Notes: generated by a model not told the origin, from the sequence alone. Positions 36,909 through 48,987 are shown, counted from the stretch's first letter. The stretch: DNA of 64,000 bases from Inonotus obliquus (GCA_032164295.1 JAJHTX010000002.1:3410001-3474000), one strand, 5' to 3'. Translations and numbers: made by a program.

Positions 36909-38237
36909 TCAACGCCTTCGGGGATTCGTTGGCAGTCCGACACGACTAGGAGGGATCCGTTCCGCTGGTTCTCTGAAAACTTCTTGTCCACTGCGTCTTG
37001 ACGACAGCCTATCTTCGTAGCGCCTATCATCATGTTGATCAAGCCCTCTTTCAACATTGTTCACGTTTCTCGGTATCGCCGGAACATTGCCTTGCTCCAA
37101 CCTCGCGGCCGAGCGTTTTGCATCCCGTATCGCTTTCAACCGGTCGTTTACTCGGGAAGTGGACCGATCCGGCGGGTCGGAAGCGATTGCGGACTGACTG
37201 TATTCATCAAACCTTCCTCGTGGTCGTGATCCTGGAGCGGATGTTGCAACATTGTCATAGATGTCCCGGAAACTGCGGCCACGAGCCCCTGTAGCTCCCT
37301 GAGTATCTTCAATATAATCCCGGTCATCGATGCGAGCACGTTGCGTCGCCTTCTGTGTATCCATCCTCCGTTCTCGCTCGTCAAAGAGCCAGTCTGGCAA
37401 GTCTGACCGGTCTCGTGCCTTGCTAATATGGTAGGTCTTCAACGCACGAGTAATCTCCGAATCTCCTGAAGAAGGAGCAACTGCAATATATTCCATCAAA
37501 TCAACATCCTTCTGCGGATCCATTGGCTGGGAAAAAGAACCGACCTCCAATGATGGAAGCGTTACTGCTGCCGGACCAAGACCAGGTACTCGCCGCAGTG
37601 GCAACGCGATTCCAAATCGAATATCCGTAAGAAACAAGGTCCTTCGTTGCAGACGATTGTTCTACAGTTGCGGACAGCGCCGGACACGACGAGCGCGACA
37701 GTCGAAAGGACAGTGGCTGAGTATTTTCACGATGAAACAGTCCCACAGGAATAACTCACCATCATGGATCACGCCATGTTTTCGACTATCATTATCAGCT
37801 CCAAGCGTTTCCTTGGAGGCATCCAAATCAAGTTCAAAACTGGATTGTGACGAATTCGGTGCACCCCTGTTACGCATGCGATCCAAAAACGATGCAGAGG
37901 AGCCAGAAGATACTGATGAGTCCGAGTCCCGAGATGGTGGAGGTCGAGCATAGGTGGCTGGTGAAGACCTTATCGAACGAGCATCGTGCTCGAACCTGCG
38001 TAAAGTCGGCATTGGAGGAGCAGCTTGTTCCCTCCTACGAGAGGGTTGCATGTTCCCCATGGAGCGTTGTGAGCGTATATGACGCGCATAATTCCCATCC
38101 TGGCTCCGACCCCTTCCACCTCTATCATCATCGACCGAACTGTGCTCCCTTGGACGACTGGCTGACCTCTGTTGAGATGTCGTCGGTTGCCTTACTGTAG
38201 ATCTACTACGACCTGCGCGTGGATTTGAAGGTAGCAT
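36909..38237 (-). CDS. Mso1-like Sec1-binding protein (tentative)
   Basis: Basic, Ser/Arg-rich protein. Exon 1 (ATG at 38237) encodes a disordered region with SSASFLDRMRNRG. It ends at GTGAGT near 37757 in phase 1, which joins after CTGTAG (near 37669) to the frame SYGYSIWNRVATAAS. Further on, a different frame encodes ITRALKTYHISKARDRSDLP then DWLFDERERR. The two parts, an aromatic helix followed by a helix ending PxWL, resemble the Sec1-binding region of Mso1, an exocytic SNARE regulator. Joining them needs a second intron, most plausibly ending at CTTCTTCAG near 37466. The C-terminal third is a charged, disordered tail ending in PTNPRRR. The gene is secure, the function is a motif-level suggestion. 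Confidence 0.6.
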
Positions 38238-38653
38238 TTCCTCTGTTTATTTTAGATTGTCGGTTCGTGATGAGTCCGCAGCTCCGAGTAGAAACTTAAA
38301 AATAGCGCAGCTGTAGAAAGGATAGCGAGTGGAATGGAAAGATACAGACAAGCTGCACAGACCAGCTGGCAAGCGAAGATGATGATGATAAAGGGAAGAG
38401 AGTAAGGAGATGGCGGATAGAGATGGACTTTAGGGAGTGCTAATCTATGGTGTGGCCTGAGGGTGGCAACAGACAAATAATAGCATGCGTGCGCGGAAGC
38501 CGACATGTTTGAGATGCGTCGATCACTATATTCCAAACTAGGCAGGTATAGAGACGTGATCGTGTCAGGACAGGTCAGCGCGTGCCGTCACGGTCATCCT
38601 TCAAATTTCGTGTAAGCGATGTTGTCAATGTTCCAACCTCCCACCAGTCGACG
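38238..38653. promoter_or_regulatory. Divergent region, Mso1-like gene / SQR copy 1
   Basis: A 416-bp head-to-head spacer. The side next to the Mso1-like gene is CT-rich on the minus strand. No sites were assigned. It shares no obvious similarity with the upstream region of the second SQR copy. Confidence 0.45.
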
Positions 38654-40576
38654 ATGCGTCTTCCAGTACGCGTATTGCGTCCTCTAGGTGCTAGGCTAAA
38701 CGGCACGGAAGAGGCGTCATCGAAAGACAGATTCAAAGTACTCGTCATCGGCGCAGGTAAGCTTACCATCTCGCATAGTACAAGATCTCCAAGAAAAACA
38801 AATTCACCTTTGAAACGAACGATCCAACAGGTACAGCGGGTATCAGCGTCTCAAACCAAATAGTCAATCGCTTCAAGTCCGCTGGGAAACCACTTGCTGA
38901 TGGCGACGTCGCCGTTGTTGATGCAGCGGAATGGCATCATTACCAGGTGAGAAAGATACTGCCACTTCTCTGTTAACCGCCATCATGATACTGATATTTT
39001 GATCTCGGTAGGCGGGATGGTGAGTGAGAACTACATTCATATTTGTACTTCACTTCTCTGTCCATCTCTTGGATAAGCGCTCCAATTTCCAATTCAACAT
39101 TTCCACATGATACTCACACCGGATTAATATTGTCACGCCTCAGGACACTCGCCGGGGCCGGATTAAAAGACAAGACCACGCTCCGAAGACCACTGACATC
39201 GCTTATCCCGCAACACATAACCCACATACCCTCAAACGTCCAATCCTTCGAACCCACTAAATCCTCAATCACACTTACATCAGGCCAAACATTAGGGTAC
39301 GACATCCTCATCGTCGCAACCGGACTTTCAATCAACTGGGGCGGTATCAAGGGACTCTCACAGGCACTGGCAGATCCGACTTCAGGCGTCTCGTCTATTT
39401 ATTCGTATGACACTTGTGACAAGACTTGGAAAGATATTAGTGCGCTGAGGAATGGTAAAGCTGTATTTACACAGCCTGCGGGTGTGATTAAATGTGCTGG
39501 TGGTACGTACTTGTCTCTTGTGTCATTCTCGATTTCATTCTACTTTCCCGGGCAAGTGCATCAATGTTTCGCCGAATGTTTGTACCGCCAAGTCTTATAG
39601 GTCGGGTCACCATCCATCGACATCGGTACCCGTACCCAACTTGGCGTTCTCCCACCTTGGTTAACGATTAACAATTGCAATTACCAACTAATCCTTTTCT
39701 CTCTTTCATTATTACTTAACCAGCACCCCAAACTATCATGAACATAGCCTGGGATTTCTACCGTCGGCACCAACTCACCGATACCACCAAACTCGAATTC
39801 TGGAGCGCATCACAAACACTCTTCCCCATCCCCAAATACTCTTCCGAACTCACCAAACTCCATCTCTCCCGCGGTATACACGCCCACTTCTCTCACAACC
39901 TCATCTCAATCGACTCTTCATCCCGACTCGCAACGTTCAAAAACCTCATCTCCGGAAAAGAAGTTCAAACAGATTATACACTCCTCCACGTCGTCCCCCC
40001 GCACTCCCCCCTCCCCACCCTAAAATCCAGCCCTATATCAGACGAAGAAGGCTGGGTGAACGTCGATGCCCAAACCCTCCAACACAAAAACCCAGAATAC
40101 GCCAACGTCTTCGCCATAGGTGATTGTTCAAGTTTACCAACGAGTAAATCAGCTGCTGCTATCACCGCGCAGGCTCCCGTTCTTTCAGAGAACGTTTTTT
40201 CGTTACTTGATACTGGTAAATTAAGTAATGCGAAGTATGATGGGTATACGGGTTGTCCGGTACGTTTCCTTCCTTCCTTTCCTTCCTTCCTTTCCCTCCT
40301 TCATTCACACTAACATTTCTATCCTAATCCTAATCACAGATACTAACAGACTACGCCCACCTCATACTCGCCGAATTCAAATACAACCTCCTCCCAAAAG
40401 AAACCTTTGCTTCCTCCGGAGACGTAGACATAGACCAATCAACCCCAAACAGACTCTTCTACTACCTCAACAAAAACCTCTTCCCTTCTATTTACTGGAA
40501 AGCTATGGTTAAAGGTCTTTGGTACGGTCCGAACGCGTTTAAGCGTCCGGAGTATCACAGTAATATCGATACCTAA
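38654..40576 (+). CDS. SQR: Mitochondrial sulfide:quinone oxidoreductase, copy 1
   Basis: An FAD enzyme that oxidises sulfide and passes electrons to quinone at the mitochondrial inner membrane (HMT2/SQOR type). An Arg-rich N-terminus (MRLPVRVLRPLGARL) looks like a presequence. Then comes the FAD motif VLVIGAGTAGIS. YQAGWTLAGAGLK matches the SQOR block YQPxWTLVGAG. The two family cysteines are in VIKCAGAPQTIM and YDGYTGCP. The second FAD-binding block is NVFAIGDCSSLPTSKSAAA. Length is about 440 aa. Exons: 38654-38756, 38831-38946, an 8-nt microexon 39012-39019, 39144 to about 39502, about 39723-40260, and a last exon from about 40342. The introns near 39503 and 40262 are pyrimidine-rich. A decayed copy of its 3' half lies directly downstream, and a full paralogue is at 56.8-58.5 kb. 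Confidence 0.93.
39012..39019 (+). other. SQR: 8-nt microexon of SQR copy 1
   Basis: The octamer GCGGGATG lies between TCGGTAG and GTGAGTG. Including it turns TACCAG + GACACTC into YQ-AGW-TL, restoring the conserved SQOR block and the reading frame. Leaving it out shifts the frame. The same arrangement exists in the second SQR gene. Confidence 0.85.
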
Positions 40577-40714
40577 AATGATGAAAGGGGAGGGGAGGAG
40601 ATCCGACTCAGTATTGGATTTGGATTCGGACTTGGATTGGGAGTGGTATATTGGTATATGGTATATCTTTCGAAATAGGACATAGGCCTAGGTATTACAC
40701 ACGGATCAATAATT

Positions 40715-41500
40715 TCGAATCGGGCAAGAGCATCGATGTTTCTGTTTCGCCGAGTGTTTGTGGCGCCGACTTACAGGTCAAGTCTCCGTCTACCATACCC
40801 ATACCCAACTTGGCGTCCTCCCACCTTGGTTAACGATTGAATAACTGCAATTGGGATTTTAACAAACTAATCCTTTCCTTTCTTTCCTTTCTTTCCTTTC
40901 CTTTCCTTTCCTTTCCTTTCCTTTCCTTTCCTTTCCTTTCTTTCATCATAATTCGACCAGCATCATGCATCATGAACACAGCCCGGGATTTTCTAATTTC
41001 TCCCACCACCAAACTCGAATTTTCTTTTTCTGGAGGAGCGCCCCAGCGCCCCATAGGTGATTGCTCAAGTTTACAAACGACCCAACGAGTAAATCAGCTG
41101 CTGCTATTATGCTATTATGCTATTATCCCAATCCCAATCCTCATCACAAATACTAACAAACTACACCCACCTCATACTCCCCGAATCCAAGAATCCAACC
41201 AAGGACATAGACGCAGACCAATCAACCCCAAACAGACTAACAGACTCAGACTCAGAGTCAGACTCTTCTACCACCTCAACAAAGATCTCTTATCTCTTAT
41301 CTCTTATCTCTTCCCTTCTATTTACTGGTACTGGAAAGCTCTGGTCAAATGTAAATGTCTTGGTCTTGGTCTTTGGTACATTCCAAACGCGTTTAACATT
41401 TAAGCTCCCGGAGTACGTGTAGAGGGGAGGAGTTTCGAGTTCCGAGTTTCGAATCAGTATTCAGTATTGGATTCTGGATTGTTTATCTTTCGAATAGGTA
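40715..41500 (+). pseudogene. SQR: Decayed partial tandem copy of the SQR gene
   Basis: Matches the 3' half of the upstream SQR gene in order. It starts within the intron at 39503-39722 (shared CCCAACTTGGCG and CACCTTGGTTAACGATT). It passes through the exon start ATGAACA.AGCC.GGGATTT and CACCAAACTCGAATT, then GGTGATTGCTCAAGTTTAC. It goes on through the last intron and exon (CAATCAACCCCAAACAGACT, CTTCCCTTCTATTTACTGG) and into the 3' flank (CAGTATTGGATT). At least two internal deletions remove most of the exon coding for the middle of the enzyme. A CTTTC microsatellite has expanded where the parent intron has a pyrimidine tract. Several short tandem duplications (CTCTTATCTCTTATCTCTTAT, CTATTATG) break the frame. 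No functional product is expected. Because introns are retained, this was a DNA duplication, not retrocopying. Confidence 0.88.
40865..40946 (+). repeat. CTTTC microsatellite
   Basis: About sixteen mostly perfect CCTTT/CTTTC pentamer units, with a few CTTTCTTTC interruptions, inside the SQR relic. The parent intron at the same place has only a short CT-rich stretch. Confidence 0.95.
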
Positions 41501-41755
41501 TTTACATAAATAGGATAGAAACCAATAAATACATCCAGTTCGATACACAGGACACAGGACACAGGACAACAATACAAATACAACGCAATACAGAAGATTA
41601 ATCTCTCCTCTCGACCGTTCAAGGTCAAAGGTCACGGTCGCAGTCGCGCAAAAACTACCACATACCCACTACCAGCAACCCTCATCTCTCAACTCTCAAA
41701 TCCATATCCATATCCATAAAGTCCTTAAAGTCCATAAAACAACAAACACAACCCA
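41501..41755. other. Short intergenic region with small tandem repeats
   Basis: Lies between the SQR relic and the convergent membrane-protein gene. It holds GGACACAGGACACAGGACA (about 41545-41570) and CCATATCCATATCCATA (about 41700-41720). No coding frame. Confidence 0.7.
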
Positions 41756-44479
41756 TCAAAAAGTAACAAGCGCCGTATTCTTCTTCTTCCCAAACATATA
41801 TATAATCGCCGCACTCGAATAAACACCCGCCAAAACCCCAATAATAACACTAATCACTACAAAACAATATCAGCAACTCAATTCAGCTCAATGCTCATAG
41901 CTCATAGCACCTCAACGACAATAAATCAGTTAAAAAAATAACACGTACTCTTCCGAGCCAACGTCAAGCTCTGCGTATATTCATCCTGACCCATCCCTTG
42001 ATCCCGTTGCGCAAGTCCTCCCCCAGCAGCAAGCCCGTCCTAGAACCCAATTAGCAAGATCACAAACACCCACACCCACACAAAACATACAGGCACAAGG
42101 AGCAGAATCCCAGTAAGCATAGCAGTAAACGCCGTCCCCCCAAACCGACGCGAATACCCATTCCCAAGTATCCCAACCAACCACGATCCAATCAGACTCA
42201 CATAGTCCGGATGACTAGTCAGTCCCAACGTAATATTACACAACCTCGTAATCCAAAACGATAGACAAGCAATAGTGACCATGACTATCATCTGACGGCT
42301 CCACCAAGGTTGTTGGTTATTCATCGAAGAACATATCGCAAACAGCGGTACAAGGAAGAAGAGCGACCAGTATGGCACCGGGTGTAAGTACCAACCCCAG
42401 TTCGGATCGCGGAAACAGCCCGAAACGATATTCGAAGGCGGTGATGCATTGCTATTGAGAAACGTGAAGAAGCCCGTCACAGTCGCATTGCCTGTCCCGG
42501 CAAACCCACTATCGGTGCTGTTGTACGCTTGAAAAGATCCCTGAAGCATGACATTATTAGCTAGCCGAGCCGCAGCTGCCCGTGCTGCCCGTCGAGCGGC
42601 TCGATCAACAAAGAGGAAAGCATCGGAACCCAGGGTGAGCCCGAATCCCTGCCATATCCCCCTTGTGAGTAAACCGCAATCATCGATATTGACGTGCACG
42701 CACCAAGTATAGAGAAGTCATAATCCCAGAGACGATTTTCGGAGCACCCAGAGACTGATTCTTTCCGGCAATATCCAATGTACCAGACACTGAGTCACGC
42801 ACATGTCAACCACAACGAAGGTAGAGTTCTACCCTGATACTTACAAATCAAATACCCAGGAAGGAGAGAAATCACTCCCGATGACGAAATGGCAGAGAAG
42901 CACCATATTTGTGTGCGATAGCTCGCGAAAGCCCTAGCGATGAACGAAACCAACGCAGCCGAGAAAACTTCGGAGCCACTCGCAGACAGGTCCGATTTGG
43001 ATGCCATAATCGCCATAATACGCACCAGCAGACCCATCACACCAGCAACCCACATATCGTTCAGACTACCACCAAAGGCAATACCGCAGATGAGGAAGCA
43101 CGTTATGAACGACAGTACAAAGCGTATCCCTTGGCCATATTGAGGAGGCGCAACCAGCAGCTTACGGAGTTGACGAGTTCCGTCTGTAGCATACATATCA
43201 TCGTGCAGTACTGCACGATAAATGTTATGTATCGCATGAATACGTTCAAGGGACAAGGCCACGTTGGCCTTTATCAAACACGTCTCGGACGTGTTGTTTT
43301 CCGGGTTGCCGAATGATATTTGAATCACACCCGGTGTATGCTGGAACTGTGCCTCGAGCTCGAAAACCTTTGCGATGGATTGTAATTGAGACTCGACGCG
43401 GTGCGAAGGAGATCCAAAGGTAAGAAGGGCTTTAGCAAGAATGAGTAGAAACCTCTGACAGTCCTCCATCGCTAGTTGGCTAGGGTGTGAACAGACAAAT
43501 AAAACATAGATGAGGAAGATGAACACCTACGTTCGGGGTGATACCTGATGATATGCTTGTCTTTCTTCCTGCGATCGCGATAAGCTTTACGATCATCTCG
43601 CTGCTGCTGCGTATTTCCTGGATAACTAGACTCATGGAAGCCCAGATACGGAAGATCTTGCGGATAACGTCCACGTAGACGTTCATCAACGAAGTACGTT
43701 TCCCCCGCCTCGTCGTTGCTCGCCTGCATTTTCTCGAAACCACCCTTCCCAGCATATAACTCATCGTACCACGGATCGTGACGGCCAAAGGAACGGCTCG
43801 ATGAATGACCGAGCGCCGAGAAAGGCTCATGCATCTCTTGCCCCGCGTCTTTATGCTCATTGTCGTAACCTGAGCCGCCATGAATCTCGCCGGGTGGCAT
43901 ATCCATATCACGGTCAGGATCATAACGGCCCGGTGGAGATAGTCGCCCCTCGTCCAAAGCATCCTGTTGGTAGGGGTAAGCGAACATCTCCCTTCCAGAG
44001 CTTCCTCTATTCGCTTCAGGAGAACCACCAGCGCGCGCGTCATCGCCTTCCTCAGCCTCACCGGGATCGACTCGAAACGAATTTGCATTGGCATTGGCGC
44101 GGTCCACGTACTGAGATGTACCCGGTGAACTATAAACACTCGGCGTTCCGACATTATCATGATCATCGCCCAATTCCGACTGTTGATGATACCCAGCAGA
44201 CATCACCGACATGTTCTCTCCCTGTACAGACGAAGACCGAGAAGCAGCCGAATGGTTTACACCCGTCGCCATCGCCATCGCCACCGGTGGAACTAACCCA
44301 TCCACATCCACGTCGACGTCATCCAAACTCCTCCCCGTCCCACTACGCGACCGCCGTAGCCGTAGCGCAAGTCCCTCCCCAAGCCGTCCCACTTGATAAT
44401 CCTCTGAAGTCGTCACAGAAGGATTCCGACGCAGACGCATCAAATTCGGAGGAGGGGGAGACCCATACGACATAGTCAT
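41756..44479 (-). CDS. ThrE/Prm10-family multi-pass membrane protein (DUF1212)
   Basis: A fungal member of the threonine/serine-exporter-like family that includes yeast pheromone-regulated Prm10. The ATG at 44479 begins a soluble N-terminal part of about 330 residues, rich in Ser, Gly and charged residues. After an intron (donor GTAGGTG near 43533, acceptor ACCCTAG near 43487) the family domain starts: DCQRFLLILAKALLTFGSPS, HRVESQLQSIAKVFELEAQF and TPGVIQISFG. A helical segment follows, then about ten hydrophobic segments, beginning FVLSFITCFLICGIAFGGSL and AGVMGLLVRIMAIMAS. They continue through the exon at 42040-42699 (YWSLFFLVPLFAICSSM, MIVMVTIACLSFWITRLCNI, FTAMLTGILLLVP). The last exon ends VYSSAAIIYMFGKKKNTALV-TF with TGA at 41756-41758. 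The transported substrate is unknown. Confidence 0.88.
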
Positions 44480-45683
44480 AGTTCAAGTTGTTGAACCATA
44501 GGGGGTTTGTTTGTTTGTTATGTTATACTAGAACGCGTATACCAAAATGATCATGTCTGGTCCGAATCGCAATCGGCATGAGTACTACGTAGTTCCCTCA
44601 CGGACGGTGCTTCAGTATGAGTAAGTCTACGATGATCATGAATAAAGCATGGCTTGAAGGATGAATGAAAGTAATTGGACTCACCAGCCATAGTCATTCA
44701 TGTCCAGGAATATGGGGTTGACTTTGTTCCATTTTGTCTGTCATGAACTAGGCCGGTAGTCTTCCGAACAAAGAATGCAACCACTATCTAGTAGAATACA
44801 GAGTACAAAACAATCACATCGATTAATAGATATTATGCATGATGCATGAGGGGGAAGTTCGTGCGTAGATGACTGGAACAAAGACACAAAGACAAATTAA
44901 CAAATGAAATTTTTGGAGAAAAATGAGAGAAAGCAGGCCCAAAGGAAGAAACGACGTCGAAAGCGAAAGCGATGACCTAAAGACGGAAACGGAAGGACGA
45001 TGGGACAAAGAGACAAAGGGACGGAGACGGCGAAATCAAATTACGCCTCTCGTATTCGAAAAAAAGACGGAAGATTAAGAAAGGCATGGACCCGGATGAG
45101 ATGAGTAAATAGAATCCGTGCCCTCGAACCTAGTAACCAACGCGCAGTCGTCCATCAGCCAATGTGACTGATAGACTGAATAGAACACTCGCGGAATCCG
45201 GTAAGTGAGAAGCGCGGAAGGCACTAGACCACAACGTGTTTTAAACCCACGGTATCTCGCATTCGTCATCACACATGGAGAAGATAGATGATGTCATTAT
45301 CACCCATCATCCATCCCCATCCGTTCCCATACAGCAATCTCCAGATCAAGTATCGATGACGAACGAAGAATCACTGAATGACGTTCAGGGATGACGGGGA
45401 TCGATGCATCGCACGCACGGGAATGACAACGTAGATCCTAAAGTTAACCCGGTCCTCATGGTGGCACTGCAAGTCCAGACCTCGCTGTTTCTGCCACCTG
45501 GGCATTCGACTACCCATTGCGGAGTAATACCGAATCGATCGTCCCTGTCGACGGGGCGTGGCATACCGAAAAACATTTCGCTGTGCAGGAAGACATCGTA
45601 GGATGACGTGACACAAAAATCGCGAACCAACAAATCAAAAGCACACAAGACCCAAAACAGATGCAACGAAATAACGTCCAGAA
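44480..45683. other. Intergenic region, Prm10-like upstream / Ser-rich gene downstream
   Basis: A 1.2-kb gap between two minus-strand genes. It should contain the promoter of the Prm10-like gene and the 3' UTR of the Ser-rich gene. A 151-codon minus-strand frame (45385-45840) overlaps the Ser-rich gene's 3' end in another frame and shows no motif. Confidence 0.55.
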
Positions 45684-46484
45684 TCACCCACGATCTCTTG
45701 ACGGTTGCGCGTGCGCCTGTGTCTGAGTGTACACAGTTTGCCGCGGAAGGGTCGACGGTAACAACGAAAACGCCGGCGAAGTAGGCGAACCAACAGATCC
45801 ACCTCGTGATCTCCCATGTCCATCTTTTCCCCCCATACAACCTCCCATACTCGCTGCTCCTGCTCCTGCTGCGGCCGCGGTCAGCGGATCACCAACTGAT
45901 CCGCTCGATCCTATGGGTACCGTATCCCTTAACCATCGCTCTTCTTCAAAGCCAGGTGATGCCCGCGGTACACCAGCATGTTGACGTCGAAAGACGCTAT
46001 TGGGTGATTGCAGATGAGGGCTGTTGACTAACGTGGGAGGGATGGGGATCACAAGTGCTCCCGGTCCACCTGCACGTCGAAGATGAGAGTTACTACGCGG
46101 CATGCGAGGTCGTGTTGGTATTGATGATGAAGACGAAGAGTGTGTAGACGATGATGAAGATGTGCGATGTATAGAAGAAGAAGTCGGCTTTATATGAGTC
46201 TGACTTTGAGGACTGAATGCGGATACACTGCTAGTGGATGAATAAGTATCTAAAGCAAGTCAGAATTAGAATCAGACCCCAGATTAAAACACGGAACGGA
46301 TGTACGGCAGAAGCCATTACTCACTCGTCGCAGAAGTTAAAGCCGACCTCGGATGCGTGAAATTGACACTACCGACATTCGAAGCCGAGGCCGACGGTGT
46401 GGACTTGTTCGGAGAGGTCACAGTCGTACTGCGTACTCGTGCAGCAGCACTAGACTTTGTTGAAGTGGGAGATGAAAGTGACAT
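45684..46484 (-). CDS. Ser/Gly-rich low-complexity protein, unknown function
   Basis: Not recognised. The ATG at 46484 opens MSLSSPTSTKSSAAARVRST. An intron (donor GTGAGT near 46324, acceptor GCTTTAG near 46252) joins to a second exon that starts with a Ser/Thr-rich tract. The C-terminal half has IPTRPRMPRSNSHLRRAGGP, a basic proline-rich patch that looks like a phosphorylation or interaction site. It then has FEEERWLRDTVP and a Gly/Ala-rich tail, stopping at 45684. The total is about 240 residues and mostly disordered. Frame retention across a clean intron supports a gene. No membrane segment. A very long microsatellite-rich region lies upstream. Confidence 0.65.
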
Positions 46485-48987
46485 TTGTTCCTCCCCTCTC
46501 TCTCGGTCTCGGTTTAGTTTTCTCCTATCCGCAGCCTAGAACCAGAACCTAAAAACCCGGTCCTAATCCTTCACCCGCTTGCGTTGAAGTGCGTGTTTGT
46601 GCGTACGTATCGCCCTTGTCTCGGCTATCCCCTCCTGAGTTTGAGTGACGAGTAGTGACGAGTGTGTAGGAATGTATGAGATCTACGCGCCCAAGTCCGT
46701 CCGTCCGTCTGTCCGTCCGAATCTTAGCCGAGACGGAGAACGGTAGGGCGTAGTCAGAGTCAAAGTCAAAGTCAAAATTGAGGGGTGGTATGGAGAAGAT
46801 AAGATGAGATATGGAGGTAGATGAAGATGAAGAGATGTGGAATGTGGAATGCTGTACTCGGTCGGCTCGGGGATAAACGCCGAGCGAGCGTACGGGGGTT
46901 AGGGGGGGATGGGGACGGGAGGGAGGTGCAGAGAGTGCAGAGAACAGAGGTGCAGGAGTGCAGAGGGAGATACAATCCAAACGACTGTAACAAGACGTAT
47001 AAGTATAGGTAAGCCGAAGCCGAAGGAAGCACCCCGATCAGATTGATCCCCAACTCAAGACTCAAGGCTCAAGAAGAAGTTTACTGCGGGTCAGGCGGGG
47101 ATCACCCAAAAACAGAAAAACAGAAAAAAAGAAAAGAATTCAAGGATGGAATCGGGAATAGGGAATGGAAAGGGGTGTTGGATGACTGAAGTTTGAAGTT
47201 TGAGCTTCACGTCTTTCACGTTTTGTAGTTCGAGGTTCGGGGTTCGTTTCGCTTCGTTTCGTGCGCGTGTTTGATGATAGCGTTCGTGTTATTGAGTTTG
47301 AATTTGGGATGTGGATATGAATGTGGAATGAAGTCGACGTCACAGAAGAAGCTAGCTAATACCCATCCATCCCTCTCCAAAAATTGATCGATAACAAGAC
47401 AGATTACTTCTCTACTGGTACTTTTCCCCGCATCACCTTTCTTCTATCGTTGTATCGTATCGTGGGACGCAAGGTGCAAGGTGCGTAATACTTGGCGTAA
47501 AGCGGTTGGAGTTTGGAGAACACCAGGTTCGTGTCAAGACTCAAGAGCGTCGAGGTTTTTGGATTGGAAGAAAAGTTTGATGAGAGAGGTAGATAGAGGG
47601 ATGGGATGGGATGGGATGTGATATGGATATGGATATAAGCTAAACTCGAGGAGGGAAAGGATTCAGGAAGGTCGAAGAGGTTCAGAGGTTCCAAGGAAGG
47701 ATAAGGATAAGGAAGGAGAGTCACGAGAACGGGGTGCCAGCCAGCACCTCTCTCTACTCTCTAGTCTAGTAGTAATTAGCAGACAGAAATATTAATATCT
47801 CCCGCTCGCTCGGCCTCCCGTTCATCATACTATCGTACTTTCATTCGTCCTTTTCCTACTTTGGTCTTTGTCCTTTCATTGATCATTCACTCTTTTACTC
47901 TTCACCCCGCCATCCATCCCCATGCATTCAGTCTGTAGTTACCTCTTTCAGAATCCATCCCCATCTCTATCTCCATCTCCGTCTTCTACTATAATTCCTA
48001 CCAAACCATACCATACCATACCATACCACAATGCTAACACCAATACACTTTCGTTCGAATGTTCTATTCCGAAAATTCAAACATTCGAACAATTCAGTTC
48101 TTCAAAAACAGGTGACTCATCATTCTGCATTCCACCTCATCACCCGGGTCTCATCATCCCACCTCGCCTGGCTCCGATTTAGTCATAGCATGTTGCTTTG
48201 CTGATGATACAACTGAAACTGAAACATTCCCGGTCCCCGTCCCTTCAATTCATATTAATATTAATTAGTGTAGTGTACATCCGACCATCCGACCCGACAT
48301 TCGACTTCGGCTTCGGTTTCGGCTTCGGCTTCAACACTCTCCTCCGATTCCCGACTCCCTTATTCCCGTATTCTGTATTTGTATTCACCGCCCACCGAAC
48401 GAACTCAACTCGTGATCAATTTCATTTTCCAAGATTCTTAGTCTTAGATCTTATTTCGTTTTTCATTTTTCAAATTCGTCCCTCTTTATCGGTTTCTCAG
48501 TTTCTCAGTTTTGCGTTGTGTAATTTTTTAGGTGAGGACTATGTAGTACTGAGATGGGATTGGGGTGAGGCAAAAAAATAATATTTACAGATCTTATGTA
48601 ATGTGCACATACGGAGACAGATATAGAGTTTGTTACGGGAATCGGGAATCGGGAATCGGAAACGGACGACGGAAAACGGAAAACGGAAAACGGAAAACGG
48701 AAAACGTACGCCGCGGCGTTCGCGTGCCTCTGCCTCTGCCTCTTCCCTCTTCCCAACAGCTGGGAGCAAAGGATTAATTAATATTTGATACGAACCACCT
48801 CACCTCAACGAGTCGGAATCGGAGTCGGAGCTCTCGAGTAATTAACCAAGAACGAAAACAGAACAGGAGAGCCAAGAGTACCCCGAAAGAAGTGCCAGTG
48901 TATGATTGATAGTACTAGTCACGATAGTGTAAATGAAAATAAAATAAAATGAACATAGTGCTTCTATACTACAATACAATACGTGGC
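46485..48987. other. 2.5-kb gap rich in short tandem repeats
   Basis: Lies between the Ser-rich gene start and the 3' end of the E2 gene. No coding frame with a motif. It contains several separate simple repeats: GTCAAA units near 46752-46780, GGGATGGGAT units near 47600-47625, CCATA units near 48006-48028, CTTCGG units near 48304-48333, GGGAATC units near 48636-48660, and GGAAAAC units near 48670-48706. It is probably the promoter and 5' UTR of the Ser-rich gene plus the flank of the E2 gene. Confidence 0.65.
48636..48706 (+). repeat. Adjacent GGGAATC and GGAAAAC microsatellites
   Basis: Three heptamer units of GGGAATC run, via a short spacer, into five hexamer/heptamer units of CGGAAAA. 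They are perfect copies, which indicates recent slippage. Confidence 0.9.

Noticed and set aside
45110..45245. tRNA-like A box (TGGTCTAGTG) and B box (GGTTCGAGGGC) on the minus strand
   Set aside because: The boxes are about 95 bp apart, the B box departs from consensus, and I could not fold an acceptor stem or anticodon arm.
45385..45840. 151-codon minus-strand frame
   Set aside because: Overlaps the 3' end of the Ser-rich gene in another frame, with no motif. The better-supported gene uses the other frame.
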